From the NCBI GenBank assembly GCA_020851855.1, contig JADZBY010000574.1, positions 1-12,449 on the forward strand: 12,449 nt of DNA. The letters run 5' to 3'. The position numbers and the translations under genes are program-made. The notes under the pieces were generated by a model. It was not told the DNA's origin, ran no database searches, and was given only the letters and a program-made list of their open reading frames with translations. Source of the stretch: Anaerolineae bacterium (lineage in GTDB: Bacteria > Chloroflexota > Anaerolineae > Aggregatilineales > UBA2796). Positions 5,931 to 12,449 of this stretch are shown here, piece after piece (position 1 is the first letter of the stretch; each line of letters opens with the position of its first letter).

Positions 5931-6034
5931 GGCTACGTTGACGCAACAGCCCTGGGAGTCAGGGCGAACCGCATAACCATCCCGCGCACTGCGGGTTATC
6001 TGATGGGAAACACGTTCGGCATGATGCGGAAGCC

Positions 6035-7228
6035 GTGAATCGACCCATGAATCGCCCGGATGGTCCGTTGCGTTTGGCTTCGGCCAACAATGTGGTAACG
6101 CGCGGGATTCTTATCTCGTTCGCCATTGCGCTGGCATTCCTCGCGCTGTGGCAGGTCAAGGACATCGTGATGCTGTCCCTGACCGCCGTCATCATCGCCA
6201 TCCTGCTCACCTCGCCGGTGCGCTTCTTCATGCGCCACGGCCTGCGGCGCTGGATGGCGGTCGGGCTGTCCATCGTCCTGATCCTGTTCACCATCGCCCT
6301 GGTGACGGCGCTCATCTTGCCCAGTTTGCTTGAGCAGTTCCGTATCCTCGCCGTGCAGACCATCCCCAGCGCTTGGGATTTGATCCAACAAGAGCTACAG
6401 CCCGACGTCCTGACGGCGCGCTACCCGTTCTTGCGCGGACTGGTCACCGATTGGCCAACCCAGCTCAACGAACAGCTTGGCAACGTGCTCAGCACCCTCG
6501 GTGAGCAGCTTTTCCCGTTCCTGAGCAACGTGCTCTCGACGCTGGTCAGCTTCCTGATCGTGATTTTCCTGAGCCTGTATTTCATCGCCGACCCGGACAC
6601 GCACTGGCGCGGCACGCTGCGCCTGCTGCCGCTCTCGTACCGGCCACGCGCGCGCGAGATTCTGGCCCGGCTGGACCTGACGCTGCGGCGCTACCTTCAG
6701 GCGCAGGTGCTGCTCATGCTGCTGACCGGCACGGCGGTCACGGTGGTGCTGGCGCTGATGCGTGTGCCGCTGGCGGGCGCGCTGGGCGTGATCACGGGGC
6801 TGTTCTCGTTTGTGCCGAACTTCGGGCCAATCGTCGCGCTCATCCCCATCGCGGCGGTGGCGGTCATCAACACGCCCGATCAGGTCTTCCAACTGCTCCT
6901 GATCTACTTCGGCATCCAGTTCGTGGTCAGCCAGATCGTGACGCCGCTGCTGTTCGGGCAGGAGATCAACCTGCCGCCCGCCGTGATTCTGCTGGCGCAG
7001 ATCGTCGCGGGTGTGTTCTTCGGCTTCCTGGGCGTGCTGCTGTCTGCCCCGTTGGCCGCCATTGTGTCGGTGCTGGTGCGGGAAGTGTACATCCACGACG
7101 TGCTGGGCGATACCGAGATCGGGCAGCGGCGCTCGATGGACATGGCGCGCGTCGAGCAGAGCTTGTTGACGCACAACGCGCCTGACGCTCGCCCGACGGG
7201 GGCCGGTCCGCGTTTGCCAGGGACCTGA
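6035..7228 (+). CDS. AI-2E family (PerM/YdiK-like) transporter
   Basis: The product is 397 residues with several membrane helices. Two lie near the N terminus (about 22-60), one at about 76-98, one near 180-198 and a C-terminal block runs from about 225 to 350. A soluble region between about 105 and 175 matches the family layout. The motif FSFVPNFGPIVALIP (257-271) is characteristic, as is GVLLSAPLAAIVSVLVREVY near the end. Members of this broad family have been linked to AI-2 export, Na+/H+ antiport and permease roles; the substrate here cannot be told. The GTG at 6035 has a weak GCGGA site; ATG at 6047 is an alternative. The 104-bp upstream gap holds small hairpins (CCCTG/CAGGG at 5950-5964, CCCGC/GCGGG at 5981-5995) and no clear promoter, so read-through from dgkA is possible. 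Confidence 0.9.
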   Translation: MNRPMNRPDGPLRLASANNVVTRGILISFAIALAFLALWQVKDIVMLSLTAVIIAILLTSPVRFFMRHGLRRWMAVGLSIVLILFTIALVTALILPSLLEQFRILAVQTIPSAWDLIQQELQPDVLTARYPFLRGLVTDWPTQLNEQLGNVLSTLGEQLFPFLSNVLSTLVSFLIVIFLSLYFIADPDTHWRGTLRLLPLSYRPRAREILARLDLTLRRYLQAQVLLMLLTGTAVTVVLALMRVPLAGALGVITGLFSFVPNFGPIVALIPIAAVAVINTPDQVFQLLLIYFGIQFVVSQIVTPLLFGQEINLPPAVILLAQIVAGVFFGFLGVLLSAPLAAIVSVLVREVYIHDVLGDTEIGQRRSMDMARVEQSLLTHNAPDARPTGAGPRLPGT

Positions 7229-7242
7229 TCGCCGGGTATGAT
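7214..7242 (+). promoter_or_regulatory. Promoter of the PA14/SH3 gene
   Basis: TTGCCA (7214-7219) and TATGAT (7237-7242) each match consensus at five of six bases and are spaced by exactly 17. They overlap the last codons of the AI-2E gene. The start near 7249 would give a leader of about 100 bases before ATG 7350. Confidence 0.6.
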
Positions 7243-7349
7243 CCTCAATCGCTGCGAGGCGCATCGCACCACGCCAGACCACGACAGCGTCACAGGCGGT
7301 GCAGCGCAGCGGGATAACGTGGCTATCGGCCCATACGGGAGGATCAGGG

Positions 7350-8447
7350 ATGTCTGGAAAGCGATTGTGGCTGGCCGCGTGGTGCGCGCTGGTCCTTGTT
7401 GCGGGCCTGGTGATGCTGCCTGCCGGCTCGTCCCCCGCCGCAGCGCAGACCGCCGAGACGGGCTTCAACTGGCTCGCCTTCTATTGGAACAACACGACAT
7501 TCCAGGGGTCGCCGGCCCTTTCGCGGACCGATCCGGTCGTCAATTTCAACTGGGGAGCTAACGCGCCTGCGCCCGGCATCAACGCCGACAACTTCAGCGT
7601 GCGCTGGTCAAACCGGATCACCTTTGGCGCGGGCACGTTCCGCTTCCGCGCTGGGGCAGATGACGGCATCCGCGTGGCGGTCAACGGGCAGATCATCATC
7701 GACCGCTTCACGCCGAGCAGCGAATTTATCGTGAATACGGCGGATGTGACGCTCGGCGCGGGGACCTACGAGATCATCATCGACTACTTCGAGGGCACGG
7801 GCAACGCGGGCGTGCTCTTCGACTGGACGAACATCACCGGCGGCGCTCCGGCCACTTTCGCGCCGGGTGTGGGCACGCCGCTGCCGGGTGGGGCTGTCGC
7901 GCCGACGGCGGGTCCGGCGGTCAAGGGCGTGGTCATCGTGAACCGGGCCAATGTGCGCACCGGGCCGGGCATGCAGTACCCGGTCTTCACGCAGGTGGCC
8001 CGCGATCAGGTGTTCATCATCCAGGCCCGCGACTGCGATTGCGGCTTTGAGACGTGGTTCCTGGTGGACCTGGGCGGCGGCGCGAAGGGCTGGATTGCCC
8101 GGCGCGTGATGCTGGCCTACAACGGCGACCCGGCCACGCTGCCATACTCCAAGGAACTGATCGAGTCGCCGGTTGTGGAGCAGGACCCCGGCGGTCAGGG
8201 CACGCCCGTCGCGCCCTTCGAGGTGCAGGGTGTGGCGCGCAACAACGCCATCGTGCGCAGCGCGCCGAGCCAGTTCACCGGCGAGCCGATTGGCGTCATC
8301 GACGCAGGCCAGACCTTCCGCATCCTGAAGCTGAGCGCCAGCCAGGCCTGGGTGCTGGTCGATTTCAACGGCCTGCAGGGCTGGACCTTCGTGCCGAACG
8401 TGCGCGTGGTGGTCGGCAGCTTCGCCATCCTGCCGCGCGGGGATTAA
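7350..8447 (+). CDS. Secreted PA14-domain protein with two SH3-like domains
   Basis: The product is 365 residues from ATG 7350, which has GGGAGGA at 7337-7343, six bases upstream. A signal peptide is clear (about 1-32: KR, hydrophobic run, then SSPAAA before Q33). A PA14-like beta domain follows (about 39-159), with GADDGIRVAVNGQIIID at 102-118 and YEIIIDYFEGTGNAGVLFDW near its end. A Pro/Gly/Ala linker leads to a bacterial SH3 domain (about 194-255: NRANVRTGPGMQYPVF... GWIARRV) and a second, more divergent one (about 295-360: AIVRSAPSQFTGEPIG... GWTFVPNVRV). The first SH3 contains a CDC pair (C229, C231). PA14 domains generally bind carbohydrates and SH3b domains cell-wall peptides, so a cell-surface binding role is inferred. 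No catalytic domain is seen. Confidence 0.85.
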   Translation: MSGKRLWLAAWCALVLVAGLVMLPAGSSPAAAQTAETGFNWLAFYWNNTTFQGSPALSRTDPVVNFNWGANAPAPGINADNFSVRWSNRITFGAGTFRFRAGADDGIRVAVNGQIIIDRFTPSSEFIVNTADVTLGAGTYEIIIDYFEGTGNAGVLFDWTNITGGAPATFAPGVGTPLPGGAVAPTAGPAVKGVVIVNRANVRTGPGMQYPVFTQVARDQVFIIQARDCDCGFETWFLVDLGGGAKGWIARRVMLAYNGDPATLPYSKELIESPVVEQDPGGQGTPVAPFEVQGVARNNAIVRSAPSQFTGEPIGVIDAGQTFRILKLSASQAWVLVDFNGLQGWTFVPNVRVVVGSFAILPRGD

Positions 8448-8450
8448 GCG

Positions 8451-8514
8451 CCTCACGCCCTGCCCCTCTCTACGCGGCATTCCGCGTGGAGAGGGAAATA
8501 AGGCGGCGATAACG
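8451..8514. repeat. CCCTCACCCC-family repeat, truncated copy C
   Basis: CCTCACGCCCTGCCCCTCTC followed by the hairpin CTCTC-T-ACGCGG CATT CCGCGT-G-GAGAG matches the left half of copy A, including the following GCGGCGATAACGG-like stretch. The right half is missing and another repeat begins at 8521. It starts three bases after the stop codon of the PA14/SH3 gene. The hairpin (8465-8494) could act as that gene's terminator, though only an A-rich tail follows. Confidence 0.65.
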
Positions 8515-8520
8515 GTAAGC

Positions 8521-8609
8521 GGGCGGCTCGCGAGCCGCCCCTACACACCCCCACCAGGACACACAAACAGATGTACAGCGCCCTTGTAGGGGCGCGTCGC
8601 GACGCGCCC
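8521..8609. repeat. Two-headed palindromic repeat, copy 2
   Basis: The 20-base palindrome GGGCGGCTCGCGAGCCGCCC (8521-8540), then CTACA, faces TGTAG and a perfect second palindrome GGGCGCGTCGCGACGCGCCC (8590-8609). The middle is about 40 bases, against about 11 in the copy at 1702-1762. It lies between the convergent PA14/SH3 gene and the ABC operon. The remaining gap to 8683 holds a small palindrome GGCGCAATGCGCC (8645-8657) and ACCCGGCGGGT (about 8670-8680), which may end the ABC transcript; no U-run is seen. Confidence 0.75.
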
Positions 8610-8683
8610 GTCACCCCTTCCGCCTCGCAACGGCGCTCACGTTGGGCGCAATGCGCCGCCTGACACCCTACCCGGCGGGTTCT

Positions 8684-9619
8684 TCATCCCTTCAACGCCC
8701 CTTGCAGCATCGCCTGGAAGAACTGGCGGCGCAGCGCCACGAACAGGATCAGCACCGGCAGCATGATCATGATGCAGGCCGCCGTCCAGACGTGGTAGGC
8801 GATCTCAAACGACGACTGGAAATCGTACAGGCCCACCGTCACCGTGCGCGCCGTGCCCGAAAGCAGCACCAGCGCCGCCAGGAACTCGTTCCAAGTGTCC
8901 ACAAACATCAGCAGGAATGCGGCGAGCATGCCCGGCATGGCCAGCGGGATCACGACGTAGCGCAATGCCTGGAGCGGCGTGCAGCCGTCGATGAGCGCCG
9001 CTTCTTCCAGTTCAATCGGGATGGCGTCGAAGAAAGACTTCACGATCCAGATGGCGAACGGCAGGCCCCCCGCCGTATACACCAGCACCATCAGCTCGTG
9101 CGTGCTGAGTATGCCCAGTTCCGCCCCGATGCGCCGCAGCGGGATCAGGTTCGTCAGGCCGGGGATCATCATCAGCCCCAGGATGGCCAGTTCCAGCGCA
9201 CGGCTGCCGCGAAACCGGTAGCGGGAGAAGGTGTAGCTCGCCAGCGACGCCAGGATCACCACCAGGATTGAGGACAGCGTCGAGTTAATGATCGAATTGG
9301 GCAGATAGTGCCGCGTCATGTCGCTGTTGATGACCACCCGGTACGCTTCCGGCAAGAGCAGCGACAAGTTGTTGGGGAAGTCCTGCAGGCCGCGCGCCAG
9401 AAAGTCCGCCGCGCTCATGCCCGGCTCCAGGCTCAGGCTGGCCGTAAGGTCGGCTGACGACGGGAAGAAGGTGGGCGGTTTGGTCAGCACGCCGTTCTGG
9501 TCCTTGAACGACGTGGCGAAGGTGTACGCAATCGGGAACACGGCAATCACGGCGAAAAGGCCCAGGAGCAGGTGGGTCGTGATGCGGTCGAAGTTGCGGG
9601 TCAGGCGCGAAGTGATCAT
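8684..9619 (-). CDS. Carbohydrate ABC transporter permease, MalG-like
   Basis: The product is 311 residues, an inner-membrane permease of the CUT1 type (MalG/UgpE-like). The N-terminal helix (about 15-36) is followed by SFKDQNGVLTKPPTFFP, the usual start of the MalG family, a loop of about 70 residues and five further helices. The EAA loop that docks the ATPase reads EEAALIDGCTPLQALRYVVIPLAMPG. YLPNSIINST and DTWNEFLAALVLL are also typical. The ATG at 9619 follows the upstream permease stop by two bases, so translation is probably coupled; only a weak GGAAG lies upstream. It is the last gene of the operon. The substrate is unknown. Confidence 0.92.
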   Translation of the reverse strand: MITSRLTRNFDRITTHLLLGLFAVIAVFPIAYTFATSFKDQNGVLTKPPTFFPSSADLTASLSLEPGMSAADFLARGLQDFPNNLSLLLPEAYRVVINSDMTRHYLPNSIINSTLSSILVVILASLASYTFSRYRFRGSRALELAILGLMMIPGLTNLIPLRRIGAELGILSTHELMVLVYTAGGLPFAIWIVKSFFDAIPIELEEAALIDGCTPLQALRYVVIPLAMPGMLAAFLLMFVDTWNEFLAALVLLSGTARTVTVGLYDFQSSFEIAYHVWTAACIMIMLPVLILFVALRRQFFQAMLQGALKG

Positions 9620-9621
9620 GA

Positions 9622-10551
9622 TCAGGCGGCTTCCGGCTTTCTCCCGATAAAACGCAGGTACACGAAGGTCAGCAACAGGTTGACGACGAACAGGATCACG
9701 GAGATGGCCGCGCCCATGCCCAGGTCGCCCTGTTGCCAGCCGGTCTGGATCAGGTAGTAAGACGCCGTGCGGGTGGCCCCGGCAGGCTCGCCGCGTGTGA
9801 TGGACACGATCAGGCCCAGTGAGTTGATGCCCTGGATGGATGTGAGCAACACCATCACCAGCACGGTGGGCCGGATCATGGGCAGGAGCACGCTGAAGAA
9901 GCGCCGGAAGCGGCCCGCGCCGTCGAGTGAGGCGCTCTCGATGATCTCACGCGGCACGGTCTGCAGCGCGCCGAGCGACAGGATCGTGGTGAAGGCCACG
10001 CCGCGCCACACCGCCGCGCCGATGACCACCGCCATCGCCAAGCCGGGCGTGCGGAAGATTGACTCGCCCAGGTACGGCGCGTGCGTGCTGATCCAGTCCT
10101 GGGCGATGCCGTAACTGGGCTGGAATAACCAGCGCCACATCGTGCCGACCACCACCTCTGAGACGACCCACGGCACGAAGATGAGCACCAGGTACACGCC
10201 GGTGAACTTGAAGCGCCGGTTGAGCAGCAGCGCGATGAGCAGGCCCAGGCTGACGGTCAGGATCACATAGCCGCCCGCGTACACCGCCGTATTGCCCAGG
10301 CTGCTCCAGAAATCGCGCCGGCCAAACAGCACGTCGAAGTTGCGCAGCCCGACAAACTCCAGCGCGCCACGCCGCGCCTGCGACAGGCTGAGCAGGAACG
10401 AGTAGATCACCGGGATGACCTGGAAGCCGAGCAGGATCAACAGGCTCGGCAGAAGCAGCCACAACGGCAAAAAACGGCCCTGGCGGCCTGTCGCCGCGCG
10501 CATCGTGGCCTGGTGGCGCAGGGCGGTATCGAGGCGCAATTCACTGGTCAT
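9622..10551 (-). CDS. Carbohydrate ABC transporter permease, MalF-like
   Basis: The product is 309 residues with six expected membrane helices. The first is LWLLLPSLLILLGFQVIPVIYSF (about 30-52), followed by the family block FVGLRNFDVLF and later GNTAVYAGGYVILTVSLGL. The EAA loop is REIIESASLDGAGRFRRFFSVLLPMIRPT. It forms the channel with the MalG-like partner in CUT1 importers. The ATG at 10551 has AGAGGA (10561-10566) nine bases upstream. It lies second in the operon, after the binding protein, from which it is separated by repeat copy D. No ATPase gene is adjacent. Confidence 0.92.
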   Translation of the reverse strand: MTSELRLDTALRHQATMRAATGRQGRFLPLWLLLPSLLILLGFQVIPVIYSFLLSLSQARRGALEFVGLRNFDVLFGRRDFWSSLGNTAVYAGGYVILTVSLGLLIALLLNRRFKFTGVYLVLIFVPWVVSEVVVGTMWRWLFQPSYGIAQDWISTHAPYLGESIFRTPGLAMAVVIGAAVWRGVAFTTILSLGALQTVPREIIESASLDGAGRFRRFFSVLLPMIRPTVLVMVLLTSIQGINSLGLIVSITRGEPAGATRTASYYLIQTGWQQGDLGMGAAISVILFVVNLLLTFVYLRFIGRKPEAA

Positions 10552-10579
10552 AAGACGCGGTCCTCTTCGACCGGGAACA

Positions 10580-10687
10580 CCCTCACCCCCGGCCCCTCTC
10601 CCTCATGGCGAGGGGAGAACGGCCAGAGTATGTATCGGTCTGGCTCCCCTCTCGCCCGCCGGGAGAGAGGGGCCGGGGGAGTGAGGG
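10580..10687. repeat. CCCTCACCCC-family repeat, copy D, inside the ABC operon
   Basis: Ends CCCTCACCCCCGGCCCCTCT and GAGAGGGGCCGGGGGAGTGAGGG form a long imperfect inverted repeat. The interior pairs further (for example CTCCCCTCTCGCC against GGCGAGGGGAG). It begins nine bases after the stop of the binding-protein gene and ends before the ribosome-binding site of the MalF-like permease. In the transcript it would form a large GC-rich hairpin between the first and second gene. Confidence 0.8.
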
Positions 10688-10696
10688 CTTTGTTGC

Positions 10697-12046
10697 TCAG
10701 CCCGCGTTGTAGTCGTCCTGCGCCGCCTGAAGTTCGGCCAGGATGTCCAGCGACGGGTCGGTGATCAGGCGCGTGATCGATTCGGCCAGGATGGTCATGC
10801 CGCGCTGATAATCGACCAGCGCAGGCGCGCCCACGCCGTACTGTTGCTGATATTCCGCCACGCCTTTCCAGTACGGCGTCTGGAACGCTTCGTCGGCCAG
10901 GCCGGAGATCATGCTGGGCAGCGCGCCGTAACCCACGGCGAAGGCCACGTTGCGCGCCGTCGTCATCTGGAAGTCGATGAAGGCCCTGGCCGCGTCCGGG
11001 TTCGCCGCGCCTTCGGGGATGGCCCAGCCGGTCGCCAGCAGCACCGAATACGGCTGGCTGCCCGGCGCGGCGAGCGGCGGCGCAAAGCCCAGTTCGCCCG
11101 CTTCGAGCGCGTCACCGACCGCCAGACCGCCCGGATCAAACGCGCCCACTTCGGCGGCGTAGTCCGTGCCGCCCGGAGAGGTCAGCGGGGCCAGGTAGAC
11201 ATAGGAATAGGAACCGGCCACGAACGAGGCGGCGTCGCCTTGCTTGAAGGGCGTCTCGAAGTCGAAGCCCGGCGCGAGCGACAGGTCAGACGTGTAGCCG
11301 TTCTGCACCAGCGCGCGCGCAAACTCAACGGTCTTGGCCACGGCGTCGTTGGCCCAGGCCGCCCGGCCCTCGCCGTCCACAATGTCGCCGCCAAAGGACC
11401 GGATCAGGCCGTAGTAGAAGCGCTCCACGGCGATGTATTCGGCCAGCTTGCCCGCAAAGGCGAAGTTCTCCGGATTCTCGGCCTTGATGCGTGCCGCCGC
11501 CTCGAGGAAGGCCTCGGTATCCGCCGGGTAGCCGTCCGGGAAGAAGCCCGTCCAGTAGTAGGTGAAGTGGTTGGTGACCGTGGTCGGGATGCACACGATG
11601 CGCCCGTCGGGTGTGGTGCACGCGGCCAGCGCGGCAGGCTCCACGTCCGCGAACCACGGGCGGCCCTTCGCCCACTCGGTCAGGTCGGTGAGCACGCCGT
11701 TACGGTCCAGGAAGCCCAGGAACTGGCTGTCCACGTAGGACACGTCCGGGACATCCGCGCCAGATTGCACGGCGGCGTTCAGCAGCGCGTTAATCTGGTC
11801 GAACGGCTGGAAAACGTTCGTGATCTCGCTGCCCGTTTCGGCCCGGTATTCGTTCAGGGCGGCGGCGAGCCATTCATCCTGGGTATTCTGCGGATTCTGA
11901 TCGTTGAACTTGGTCCAGACGGTAATCGGCGGGTTACCCTGGGCGGCGACCGGCGAGAGCGCAGCGTTGACGAGCGCTAGAACCACTGCGAGCACAACTG
12001 ACACGAGCGCGGCAGGGACGTTCTTGCGATAAAACGCGGCCTTCAT
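10697..12046 (-). CDS. Extracellular solute-binding protein, family 1, sugar type
   Basis: The product is 449 residues from the ATG at 12046, chosen over upstream in-frame starts because AGGAG lies eight bases before it and a signal peptide follows at once. That peptide has YRKN, a long hydrophobic run and SPVAA before Q36. No lipobox cysteine is present. The mature protein shows the family-1 pattern: ITVWTKFNDQNP, then DVPDVSYVDSQFLGFLDRNGVLTDLTEW (DV.Y.. and LxxLT blocks), VCIPTTVTNHFTYYWTGFFPDGYP and the C-terminal GWAIPEGAANPDAARAFIDF. It would capture a substrate outside the cell and deliver it to the two permeases downstream. The fold is characteristic of carbohydrate importers; the actual ligand cannot be told. 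No clear promoter was found in the 140 bases upstream. Confidence 0.92.
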   Translation of the reverse strand: MKAAFYRKNVPAALVSVVLAVVLALVNAALSPVAAQGNPPITVWTKFNDQNPQNTQDEWLAAALNEYRAETGSEITNVFQPFDQINALLNAAVQSGADVPDVSYVDSQFLGFLDRNGVLTDLTEWAKGRPWFADVEPAALAACTTPDGRIVCIPTTVTNHFTYYWTGFFPDGYPADTEAFLEAAARIKAENPENFAFAGKLAEYIAVERFYYGLIRSFGGDIVDGEGRAAWANDAVAKTVEFARALVQNGYTSDLSLAPGFDFETPFKQGDAASFVAGSYSYVYLAPLTSPGGTDYAAEVGAFDPGGLAVGDALEAGELGFAPPLAAPGSQPYSVLLATGWAIPEGAANPDAARAFIDFQMTTARNVAFAVGYGALPSMISGLADEAFQTPYWKGVAEYQQQYGVGAPALVDYQRGMTILAESITRLITDPSLDILAELQAAQDDYNAG

Positions 12047-12135
12047 ACGGAGTTCTCCTGAGTGCGGATGGACAGTCTCAGTTTTAACACAGCCGGTCGC
12101 ACGTGGCACACGGGGCGGGGCAATCCTCACCCCAG

Positions 12136-12189
12136 GCTCACGCTTTCGCGGAGTGGGGCGAATGGTGGGGCGGCGGAAAGGGCGTGAGC
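12136..12189. repeat. Imperfect palindrome upstream of the ABC operon
   Basis: GCTCACGC plus TTTC (12136-12147) pairs with GAAAG plus GCGTGAGC (12176-12189), allowing one bulged base. Just before it, CCTCACCCC (from 12126) resembles the left end of the CCCTCACCCC family, so this may be a diverged relative. No promoter for the binding-protein gene is evident in 12047-12135, where only a loose TTAAAA-like stretch is seen. Confidence 0.4.
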
Positions 12190-12190
12190 G

Positions 12191-12385
12191 CCCGGCGCTG
12201 ATGAGTTGTCACGGATAAGTACGGATCGCATTGCCCGGACCTGAAGGTCCAGGCTAAAACTACGAAGCCCTTCGGGCTGAAGGCATATTCCAGCCCGTTT
12301 GGGCTTCGTAGTCTCAGCCCGGTCGCTTCAGCGCCGGGCACGCCACACGATCCGCCTTGATTATTGAAACTCCATCAGCGCCGGG
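12191..12385. repeat. Nested palindromic element with CCCGGCGCTGATG ends
   Basis: The outer ends are CCCGGCGCTGATG (12191-12203) and its complement CATCAGCGCCGGG (12373-12385), 13 of 13 bases, extending through AGTT/AACT with one extra base. Inside, TGCCCGG (12232-12238) faces CCGGGCA (12334-12340). Further in, ACTACGAAGCCC (12259-12270) faces GGGCTTCGTAGT (12301-12312), and innermost GGGCT faces AGCCC. Separate hairpins GGACCT-GA-AGGTCC (12237-12250) and GCCCGG-T-CGCT-TC-AGCG-CCGGGC (12317-12339) flank the core. It has the look of a MITE or a structured extragenic element. No transposase is present and no convincing coding frame. Confidence 0.7.
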
Positions 12386-12392
12386 TCGGCCC

Positions 12393-12449
12393 TTACACCT
12401 TGACCTGCACCTCGTCGCCCTGCACGCGCACCTCGTACCAGGGCACGGG
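12393..12449 (-). CDS. 3' end of a gene, possibly Rieske-type ferredoxin
   Basis: An open frame enters from the right edge of the window and ends at TAA (12395-12393). Only 18 residues are visible: PVPWYEVRVQGDEVQVKV. The pattern P-x-x-YEVRVxGDEVxV is common at the C terminus of Rieske [2Fe-2S] proteins and NirD-like subunits, but 18 residues cannot prove this. The clean stop and the start of repeat DNA right after it support a genuine gene end. The product guess is weak. Confidence 0.45.
   Translation of the reverse strand, partial: PVPWYEVRVQGDEVQVKV

Noticed and set aside
5939..5995. TTGACG as a -35 for a promoter before the AI-2E gene
   Set aside because: No matching -10 hexamer at 16-18 bases; the region is GC-rich hairpins.
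6395..7468. Open frame of about 357 codons on the minus strand opposite the AI-2E gene
   Set aside because: Shadow frame, dominated by Arg, Gln, His and Asp; the AI-2E gene explains the coding signal.
10844..11980. Open frame of about 378 codons on the plus strand opposite the binding-protein gene
   Set aside because: The translation is Arg/Gly/His-rich and low in family-like patterns, whereas the opposite strand encodes a complete binding protein with signal peptide.
12138..12341. Minus-strand open frame of 67 codons upstream of the ABC operon
   Set aside because: It spans the nested palindromic repeat, and the codons follow the repeat arms; no start signal or homology pattern.

Overview
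This 12.4 kb window is GC-rich bacterial chromosome. The gene set (a PgpH-type HD phosphohydrolase next to YbeY and a DgkA-like kinase, a secreted PA14/SH3 protein, a sugar-type ABC system) and the abundance of short palindromic intergenic repeats suggest a member of the Chloroflexota, perhaps Anaerolineae-like. This is an inference from gene content and style; no rRNA or other marker is present.

Layout. (1) 1-318 has no gene; it holds one CCCTCACCCC-family repeat and a strong hairpin. (2) 319-1656, minus strand, is a small transcription unit: a TTGACA/TAAGAT promoter, a SAM-I-clan riboswitch aptamer, an intrinsic terminator with a plausible antiterminator partner, then two ACT-domain genes (a tandem-ACT protein and a COG3603-like protein). 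It reads as a SAM-repressed unit of stand-alone amino-acid-sensing domains and is the most interesting part of the window. (3) 1641-1940 holds a two-headed palindromic repeat and the putative yqeY promoter. (4) 1940-5930, plus strand, is a housekeeping cluster: YqeY, 7TM-HD (PgpH-like) phosphodiesterase, YbeY and a DgkA-family kinase. It resembles the Firmicutes phoH-yqfF-ybeY-dgkA neighbourhood but has no phoH between the genes. (5) 6035-7228 encodes an AI-2E family transporter. (6) 7350-8447 encodes a secreted PA14 plus double-SH3 protein with its own promoter. (7) 8448-8683 is a repeat island separating convergent transcription units. (8) 12046-8684, minus strand, is a carbohydrate-type ABC import operon (binding protein, then two permeases) without an ATPase gene in the window. 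(9) 12047-12392 holds nested palindromic repeats. (10) 12393-12449 is the 3' end of a further minus-strand gene.

How it fits together. When SAM is plentiful the leader at 1622-1343 should terminate, lowering expression of the ACT proteins; when SAM is scarce they are made. The 1940-5930 cluster combines second-messenger turnover (cyclic di-AMP by family), RNA maturation and lipid phosphorylation. The ABC operon imports an unknown, probably carbohydrate, substrate.

Three families of palindromic repeats are scattered through the intergenic spaces. The CCCTCACCCC elements tend to begin within a few bases of stop codons. One carries the ribosome-binding site of ybeY, and another lies inside the ABC operon between the binding protein and the first permease.
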